Shown here: in pieces, positions 57,070 through 64,000 of the stretch
How positions within the stretch are numbered: position 1 is the first letter of the stretch
How the letters are laid out: each line of letters begins with the position of its first letter
DNA from: Eurosta solidaginis
Lineage: Eukaryota; Arthropoda; Insecta; Diptera; Tephritidae
Direction: 5' to 3'
Length of the DNA: 64,000 bases
NCBI RefSeq assembly: GCF_040869045.1
Contig: NC_090321.1
Location: forward strand, 91,804,603 to 91,868,602
Translations under genes and position numbers: made by a program
Notes under the pieces: model-generated
The model's database searches: none
Told to the model about the DNA's origin: nothing
What the model saw: only the letters and a program-made list of their open reading frames with translations

Positions 57070-57914
57070 TGAAGTCTATAAATTTCACGTCAGAGATAGA
57101 AGTTGACGGAAAATTACCATTCTTAGATACGATGGTAATAAGACATAACAATAAACTTACATTCAAATGGTACAAAAAACCCACTGCGTCTGGGAGATTA
57201 ATAAACTTTTATTCCAAGCATGAAAGAAGAATCATAGTAAACACGGCAAAGAACTTTGTCAGAAAAGTTCTCTCTATTAGCGACGCATGTTACCATGAAG
57301 AAAATGTTGCCCTGATCAAGGAAATATTAACAGACAACGATTTTCCTCTATCTTTAATCAATAGCTACATACGAGCTTTTTACGCTAGACCGAATACTAC
57401 TGAGATCAGACAGGATGCCAAGAAAATATTCAAGACAGCCACATACATTCCAGGCTTGTCCAACAGACTGAAGAACTCAAATATATATGACCGGGACAAG
57501 TTCCAAATAGCTTTCACGTACGACAACACTCTACGACAAATATACAGCAACATGAAAAGCAGGATTGAAAAATACGAGAAATCCAACGTAATATACCAAA
57601 TTAATTGCAATGGTGACGGGTCCCACTTATGCAATAAAGTATATGTGGGGACAACTAAATCTAAGCTTAAGACAAGGATTTCCGGACACAAGTCGAATAT
57701 AAAAAACAGAAATAATTTGAACGATAACAAAACAGCCTTAACACACCATTGTAGCGCTACGGGACATTGTCCAGATTTAGACAATGTGAGAATTTTGCAA
57801 CAAGAGAAGCAATATAACAAGAGATACATACTTGAAATGCTTCATATTATCAACATAGAGAGCGACAAACGGATAAATTTTAAAACAGACACGGAAAATT
57901 GTGCTAGCCTATAG
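57070..57914 (+). pseudogene. Penelope copy C, 5'-truncated RT end plus GIY-YIG
   Basis: It starts inside the RT at MKSINFTSEIEVDGKLPFLD and reads on without a stop through FKWYKKPTASGR, NVIYQINCNGDGSHLCNKVYVG and ALTHHCSATGHCPD to NCASL (stop 57914). This is the only copy with RT end and endonuclease in one frame. It is in opposite orientation to B. The catalytic RT core is absent by truncation, and the last residues differ from A and B after a small deletion. Confidence 0.9.
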
Positions 57915-58375
57915 GCAGCTAATAAGCAGAAACAAAAAAGCGCTTTGAGAGTAATTTGTTAGTTTAATGTCCCACCAATATTCGTATTATAATGTTAGAC
58001 AACAACAGTTTACCTGTAGCTGATATATGTATGCTGAGCGCGACGTACAGTTGGAGAAATTTGTACATGGTTGTTTTTGTCAAAATTTGTTTATATTTAC
58101 GGTATTTATTTGTTTACATTATATTGTTTATATTCGTTTAATATGTAATCCTTTAAAATTAGTCGATCAGGCACAGCCAAGAGTGTAAGTTGTGTTATAA
58201 GGATGTACGTAAAATGCACTTTTTGATGTTTTTATTGTTTTGTAATCTTTTCAGTCCTGAGGATGATCTCAGATTGAGGTCGAAATATCGATTAACATTA
58301 AACAAGTATATTTATTGAAAGATATAAAATATTTGGTTTTTATTTATGCGTGGCCTTGAGCTCGAAAAATTTAAT
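57915..58375 (+). repeat. Penelope terminal repeat, right (inverted)
   Basis: It contains TATGCTGAGCGCGACGTACA, the CAACCATG-complement block, the hairpin at 58255-58291 and CGTGGCCTTGAGCTCGAAAA. It is inverted relative to 41838-42271 and ends at the 14-bp target duplication. Confidence 0.85.
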
Positions 58376-58379
58376 AGTT

Positions 58380-59452
58380 TATTTTGCATAATTTGCAGAG
58401 TTTTTATATGTGATTTCGCGCATGTACCCCAAACTGGGCATGCATATAGGACTATTGACTGAAAGATAACTTTGCTGATAATGATTTTGTTGTCTCTACT
58501 TAATTCGGATTTTCTGTTAATTAACGGATACATCATTTTTATTGCTGTACTAACTATATTTATTACTAATATAACGAACATGATCGCGAAAAATTAGCTT
58601 TTTATCAAGAACTACACCAAGGTATTTTACTGTGTCGGACCAATTTATTTCCTGAGCATTGATGTTAAGATTAGTACTTGGCAAAAGGCAAGGACTTCTT
58701 TTTCTAGTGAAAAAGATTGCTTCAGTTTTGCTTGCATTCACTTGAATTTTCCACTTGTCAAAATAGTTCGCAACATGATTTAGAGCACTTTGTAACTTGT
58801 TCACAATGTCGTGAGCAACTACGTGCGAATACGATATGCATAAATTATCAGCAAACATAGCGTATTGACAGCCTTCGGGCACAGAAATGTCAGCTACATA
58901 AAGGTTACACAAGATCGGCCCTATTACTGATCCCTGAGGAACACCAGCAGTAACTTCTTTTATGTCTGAAAATTCGCTATTCACCGACACGCAAAAGTGA
59001 CGATGATTTAGAAAGCTTTGAATTGTTTTGATTAGTTGGTACGGGAAATTGAATTTTATAAGCTTTGCGAGCAAGCCATTATGCCAGACGGAATCAAAAG
59101 CTTTTTCCACATCTAGAAAGACAAATCCTGTTTTAATATGATTGCAAATTCTTTTTATTTGATGCGTAGTGCTGTGGAATTTTTTAAATCCAAATTGTTC
59201 ATCAGGTAAAATGTTATTTTCTTTTATAAATTTATTCAACTTATCTTTTATGACTTGTTCGAAAATTTTACCTAGACTGCTAAGCAAGCTTTTTGGCCTG
59301 TAGCTTTCCACTCTATTTGGAGGCTTGCCTGGTTTAGGGAGCGGTATTATTTTAGCTGTTGTCCATAAATCGGGGAAGTATTGTAGCTTTAAACATGAGT
59401 TGGTAATAAAAGTTATTAGGACCATCCCAACTCTGGGCAGTTGTTCTAGCAT
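58380..59452 (-). pseudogene. Jockey ORF2 reverse transcriptase, active site altered
   Basis: The RT blocks are IIPLPKPGKPPNRVESYRP, EQFGFKKFHSTTHQ, FVFLDVEKAFDSVWHNGL, VTAGVPQGSVIGPIL and MFADNLCISY. The usual FADD is FADN, so the second catalytic Asp is replaced. A frameshift near 58555 separates the thumb and C-terminal part (SKVIFQSIVLYACPVWG), which reaches QIMQNKLL and is then cut by the Penelope insertion. Confidence 0.88.
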
Positions 59453-60871
59453 TATTTTTTGATTTCGTCCAAACCAGCAGACTTTCGTAAATTTAATTGT
59501 TCAATTAAAAGCTTGATGTCCTCGATACTGACAAAATCTGTGGACGGAGTAGTAACGAGTTCTGAAGCCAGTCGCGACACTGAGGTGTTGACTGCTTCTT
59601 CATGGCTTTTAGTGCTTAGGTGCTCCGATGTTTTATAATTTTTTAAGAAGTTGTTGGCTAATGCTTCGGCCTTTTCTTGACTGAGGGTAATGGACGGTAT
59701 ATTGATCCTCGAGTGGTGGGACTGGAACGTGTTTTTTCGTTAAAGCCTTACAAATATTCCAAAAAGGACTACTTCTTGTGTCAAGTTCGCTCAGCTTTTT
59801 GTTCCAAGATTTATTTCTGTGATGAAAAATTTCACTCCTTATTATACAAGATTGTAGTATTGTCAACTCTAAAAAGTCAGATTTTTGCCTATAACGACTC
59901 CATTGTCTTCGGAAAAAGTTCCTTGCCTTTATTAAATTCAAAATGTGACTAGGTAACTGGATAAAGTTATTTACTTGGCGCTTCTTAGGTATTGAAACTT
60001 TAACAGCTTGTACTATCAGATTATTGAGAAAATCGATATATTTATTAATGTCACCTATGTCTACAATGTCGTCTAATTTGTATGACACAGATTTTAATGA
60101 ATTTTTAAAATATCTTTTATATGCAACCCAGTTTGCATTTCCGTAATCCCATACGAAGTTGTCCAAATATGGATATTTTACGGAAAGAGTGAATTTTACT
60201 GGTAAATGATCTGAGCTAAGGGCGTAATGTACCTTGGGGTCAGAGATGAGGTTTGGTACATTAGATAATATTATGTCTATATACGATGAAGTGGACTTAG
60301 ATGAAGATGGCAAGTATGTGGGATCGCTTGTGTGATGAAGGTTAATAGGGAAAAATGTTGTGAAGTCTTTCAGAATGTTACCCCAAGCGTTTGCTCTTAA
60401 ACAGCACCAATCACGATGGTTGCTGTTTAAGTCACCGCATAAAATTACATATATTTCGTTTGTGTTGAAAGGAGTTCTTAAATCTTGTTTGTAAAGTTTA
60501 CGGAGATGATCTGTTGGTGTGCCTCCAGGAAAATATACACTATATAACCTAATTTTTTTTAAATTATAGGCATTTAATTCAATTCCTACATTTTCAATAA
60601 GGTTAGTTTTTATGTTAGGGATTTCGTTAAAGCTTACTGTGTTTTTAATAAGTATGGCTACGCCACCGTCTACAGAATCCGTTCTATCATTACGTACACA
60701 AGAGTAGTTTGAGTGAAATAGCTTATTCGTGCTCTTGAGCCATTTTTCAGAAAGTAGACAAATATCAATGTCATTTTTGCAAAGGAAATCGAATAGTTTT
60801 AAATATTTGTTGCGGATACTCGTGCAGTTCCAAAATATTATACTTAATTCAGAGACAGACGTTAATTGCAT
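59453..60871 (-). pseudogene. Jockey ORF2 APE endonuclease and linker
   Basis: The APE-type domain shows IIFWNCTSIRNKY, CLLSEKWLK, GGVAILIKN, VILCGDLNSNHRDW, SYIDIILSNV and YALSSDHLPV. The endonuclease would nick target DNA. One frame runs 60871-59633 and shifts near 59710. The linker (SQEKAEALANNF, SAGLDEI) then continues in another frame to a stop near 59455, just before the RT ORF. Confidence 0.88.
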
Positions 60872-61567
60872 GAATACAAATATTTAACAGCTAGTTGAGT
60901 GATAACATTAAATTGATCACTCCTACTTTTACATTGTTTTAGTTTATTAATTATATCTAGAGTCAATTGAGCTATTTATTCGTATGTAAACAAGTCTGCT
61001 TCGTTGTTTTGCTCTGCCTGACGAAGCGAGGTCCATTGTGGTTTTGTTGTGCTAGTTGGTTGACTCAGAAGGCTTTGGCGTGAGCGTTCATTGGCGAGTA
61101 CTGGAAATTGCTTTTCGCGCAACTGGAAGGCCGTATGAGACCGTCCGTAAGTTTTTATTGTATTATTGGAATCGGTTTTTTTATTACTATTAATTTTCTC
61201 TTTAATATTAGCATATACTTCTCTGTGAGGGCAATCAAGATTTGTAGACTTATGATTACCGTTGCAGTTGGCGCATCAAATTTTTTTCAGCGTTAGTGCA
61301 ATCAACAGTTTTAAGTTTCTCGGCACAGTTCGAGCATCTCGTTTTAATGAAATGCCCGCGTTCTCCATGTTCAAATATTTGGCAGTTACGACGCTGTATT
61401 AATTTGTTTTTGATTTTCCTCTGGAAGTCCCAGCGTACAATTGTTCTAAATAAAGCTTTAACATTTTACCTAAGCTCATGGGGCCGCACTGTACCGTTTT
61501 CGAAGTATACTATATAGATGATATCATCATAACTGTTGTTTATTTTCTTTGTCACTACCTTGACTTC

Positions 61568-62174
61568 ACCAGCATCAACACTAGCAACAACATCAGCACT
61601 GAAATCCAGCGAAGAACCAATCTTGCCAATAAATGCTACTTTGGACTAGGTAGGCAATTGAAAAGTAAAGTCCTCTCTCGGCGAACGAAAATCATACTCT
61701 ACAAGTCACTTATCGTACCCGTCCTGCTATATGGGGCAGAAGCATGGACCATGACAACAGCAGATGAAGCGGATTTGGGAGTGTTCGAGAGAAAAGTTCT
61801 TCGAAAGATTTATGGACCTCTACGCGTTGGCGATGGCGAGTACCGAAGAAGATTTAATGATGAGCTGTACGAGCTATACGCAGACATCAACATAGTCCAG
61901 CGAATTAAAACGCAGCGGCTGCGCTGGCTAGACCATGTTATGCGAATGAAAGATGAAGCTCCGGCCAAGAAAGTGTTTCTATCGGAACCCGCCTATGGAA
62001 GCAGAGGTAGAGGGCGGCCCCCACTCCGTTGGAAGGACCAGGTGGAAAACGATTTAAACTCCCTTGGTGTGACCAATTTGGCGCCGGTTGGCGGAGCGAA
62101 GGAGCGACTGGCGCGCCTTGTTGGACGGCCATAACCGTTTAGACGGTTAAGCGCCAATTAAGTAAGTAAGTAAG
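61568..62174 (+). mobile_element. 5'-truncated LINE fragment (RT C-terminus) in Jockey gag
   Basis: It is flanked by TACCTTGACTTC (61556-61567) and TACTTTGACTTC (62175-62186), a 12-bp duplication with one mismatch. It encodes the C-terminal end of a non-LTR RT: SEIQRR-type start, LYKSLIVPVLLYGAEAW, VFERKVLRKIYGPL, RLRWLDHVMRM, RGRGRPPLRWKDQVE, stop 62134. The 3' tail is (AAGT)n. The clade is uncertain (RTE/CR1/I-like). The open frame (as read to 62134) is intact. Confidence 0.85.
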
Positions 62175-62189
62175 TACTTTGACTTCTAT

Positions 62190-62694
62190 GCATTTCTAGT
62201 TGAGTGAGATTAGCTCAGCTTTGACTTCATCAGCACTTTTGTTTTCTAAACCAGAGCCGGCCACACAAATACTAAAACAATTGCATAATTGTGTGTAAAA
62301 ATTGAGTGACAACTCCCCACAGTGTGCTAAAAGAAAATGTGGACTGTAAAGTTCGAAATTAAAAAGAACTCTGGTTATTTGATTTCAAGCTAATCCTAAC
62401 AATATTTACTTATATTCATATAACTAAGAACTAGGAGGTCGAGCTAGCCAGATAAAACTTTTTTATAAAAGAAGGTATGGTGTTTCTTCAATGCAAAATT
62501 TACTTAAGAAAATCACTTTTTCATTAAGAAAGAACTATACAACAAAGTAAATGTAAAAATAGAAATATATATTTTCAAAACATAAAGTTATTCAGTAAAA
62601 AAAAAATGTATAAAAATTAATAAAACTAAGTAGAACGTATAAAAAGTTACTTATATTAAATTGTCAATATTTATTAATAATTAATTAATTATTA
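62190..62694. other. AT-rich insert or decayed gag, no gene seen
   Basis: It separates Jockey Gag pieces. It contains a ~44-bp near-palindrome (AATATTTATTAATAATTAAT at about 62666-62710). No ORF or clear element ends were found. Confidence 0.4.
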
Positions 62695-63144
62695 TTAATT
62701 ATTAATATTTAAATCGTCAACCGGCTCTGCTATAAAGCTTTGTGGTACGATTTTAACGCCAATAGTAATTTTTTTAATTAAAAAATTTTCAATTCCCTTT
62801 GTTTGCAATTTCTGCAACAAGGTTGCGGTATTGACAGCAAGAACTTTGATTGGTGATAAATACACTTTTTCTGGTTTTTCAGGTTTATTACCTTCTACGT
62901 CGGCTATATCTGACTCATCATCTGATAAGGCTTGTAGAGGTTTCCAAAAATTCGCGTTTTTTGTGCAATTGCTTTTACGATTAGCCATTGCTTTTCTTAG
63001 TTTGGATGAAGACACTTCACCTTCATCACTAAAATTAACGACGCGCTTCGGTATTTTTGTTGTTGGCACTGATTTACGATTTTATTATATATTAACACTT
63101 CGCAGACGACAGGTCTTGCTTAAGCGAAAGCACATAGCGAACTC

Positions 63145-64000
63145 GGTGGTATATATAGTATATATATATAGTATATATATATATATATACTCGCAATTTT
63201 AGCCCCATTTTAACAGCTAGAAACTTCAAATTTCACTGCACACTTACGTATATAGCATATATTGTTGTCTGAAAAAGCCATAGAGATCGGTTGTATATAT
63301 AGTATATATCTCATACAACCGATTGTTCAGATAAGAAACTTCTCGCAATTTCTACCCCATTTTAACAGCTATAAGCTTCAAATTTCACCGATTGCTTACA
63401 TATAAAAATCATAGAGATCAGTGGTATATATATTATATACTTCATATAAACTGTAATTTTTGCCCCTTTTTTACGGCTAGAAGCTTCAAAATTCATCAAA
63501 TTTCAGAAATAATTACGTTTACGTCATATATTGTTGAAATACGTGATTCGTAGTCATAGTTTTTACACGCAGACCACAAAAAACCTGAAACTTTGCATCC
63601 TCACACAAAGTACCTACCTATTTTTATACCTTTCATGAAAATGAAATGGTATATTAATTTCGTCACGAAACCCAAAATTGTAAGGCCTTAAAGGAAAATA
63701 GATAGACCCACCATTAAGTATACCGAAATAATCAGGATGAAGAGCTGAGTTGATTTAGCCATGTCCGTCTGTCTGTTTGTATGCAAACTAGTCCTCAATT
63801 TTTGAGGTATCTTGATAAAATTTGTTGAGCGGGTGTATTTGGGTGTCCGATTAGACATTTGTCGGAATCGGCCAGATCGAACCCCTATAGCATATATCCT
63901 CCATACAACCGATTTTTTAGAAAAAAAGGATTTTTTTATATCTTTCTCAATTTAACAGATTGAAGCTTCAAACTTCACATATACTTTCGTATATTGCACG
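63145..64000 (+). repeat. Family-B array, last units
   Basis: The unit begun at 40809 resumes with GGTGGTATATATAG after the Jockey 5' end and finishes ACAAAGTACCTACC. The next unit opens at 63625 (TATACCTTTCATGAAAATG) and runs out of the window. A (TA)n run lies at 63149-63188. Confidence 0.85.

Larger units (their letters stand above)
41838..58375. mobile_element. Penelope-like composite insertion, 16.5 kb
   Basis: It is flanked by a 14-bp duplication AGTTTATTTTGCAT (41824-41837 and 58376-58389) inside Jockey ORF2. Contents: Penelope copy A (minus), copy B (minus) and a 5'-truncated copy C (plus), with B and C head to head at about 57069. Terminal repeats lie at 41838-42271, 48186-54570 (interrupted) and 57915-58375, the outer two inverted to each other. 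Tandem plus inverted truncated copies are typical of Penelope. A family-A copy, a SINE and an R1 element were added later. Confidence 0.85.
60872..63069 (-). pseudogene. Jockey ORF1 (Gag), fragmented
   Basis: The N-terminal piece at 62695-63069 (MPTTKIPKRVVNFSDEGEVS, FWKPLQALSDDE) resembles Jockey Gag starts. A middle piece on the minus strand lies at about 62175-62290 (EVKAELISLN). It continues across the LINE insertion as DDIIYIVYFENGTVRPHEL near 61475-61540. Cys-rich knuckle remnants (CSNCAEKLKTVDC, CANCNGNHKSTNLDCP) follow at about 61200-61350. Several stops and an unexplained AT-rich stretch (62300-62694) break it. Confidence 0.75.
41406..63144 (-). mobile_element. Jockey-clade non-LTR retrotransposon, split by nested insertions
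   Basis: The 5' end is near 63144, gag (ORF1) starts at 63069, ORF2 (APE and RT) lies at 60871-58380, and the C-terminus and 3' UTR are at 41837-41406. The 3' end is an AATAATAATA-type tail. Family-B sequence GGTGGTATATATA flanks both ends, a likely target duplication. Between the two ORF2 parts lies a 16.5-kb Penelope composite, and within gag lies a LINE fragment. Coding is badly damaged. Confidence 0.85.

Noticed and set aside
61478..61567. N-terminal 30 residues of the 218-codon LINE ORF
   Set aside because: This part is antisense Jockey gag upstream of the insertion point. The LINE sequence begins at about 61568 after the target duplication.

Overview
The window looks like a transposon nest from an insect genome, most likely a higher fly (Diptera, possibly a tephritid). 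The reasons are the AT-rich background, the mix of Gypsy, Jockey, R1, Penelope, CACTA, hAT and Helitron elements, and two dominant repeat families (called A and B here) of a kind I associate with flies. The species call is inference from memory, not a search. I see no convincing host protein-coding gene, rRNA or functional tRNA gene. Every long ORF that I can place belongs to a mobile element, and nearly all are broken.

Layout, left half. 1-5454: a tRNA-derived SINE, an AT-rich stretch with a perfect 18-bp inverted repeat, a solo Gypsy-type LTR with a tandemly duplicated 3' part, a family-B fragment with a second SINE, a cluster of CGATA motifs and AT-rich filler. 5455-15364: a family-A repeat with a ~130-bp minisatellite, split by a complete ~7.0-kb CACTA/EnSpm-like DNA transposon (7476-14443). 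That transposon has matching termini and a 2-bp target duplication, a disrupted C2H2 transposase, and a second gene whose eight exons can be read from splice sites. 15365-19311: no gene seen.

Right half. From 19312 to the end the substrate is a direct tandem array of family-B units into which other elements have jumped. Gypsy-1 (20777-28455, minus) carries a 591-bp hAT-type MITE in one LTR and a ~1.06-kb A-tailed retroposon in the other. Gypsy-2 (28936-40425, plus) carries a Helitron in its 5' LTR and an unfamiliar inverted-repeat transposon (T, itself hit by a SINE) inside gag. Its remaining ORF joins Gag and protease to the integrase C-terminus, with RT and the integrase core missing. A Jockey-clade element (about 41406-63144, minus) is split by a 16.5-kb Penelope composite (41838-58375) with a 14-bp target duplication. 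The composite holds three Penelope copies (two minus, one plus, meeting head to head) and is itself interrupted by a second family-A copy, a SINE and a 5.6-kb R1-clade element.

How the parts relate: the autonomous-type elements encode the enzymes needed for movement (Gag/protease/RT/RNase H/integrase; APE+RT; RT+GIY-YIG; CACTA transposase). The SINEs, MITE, Helitron and Gypsy-2 derivative would need such enzymes in trans. Most copies carry stops, frameshifts or catalytic-site changes, so the locus reads as a record of successive insertions. The observations most worth checking are the covarying stem-loop array at 27439-27779, the Gag-protease-GPY/F fusion, the eight-exon CACTA accessory gene, transposon T, and the shared terminal architecture of families A and B.
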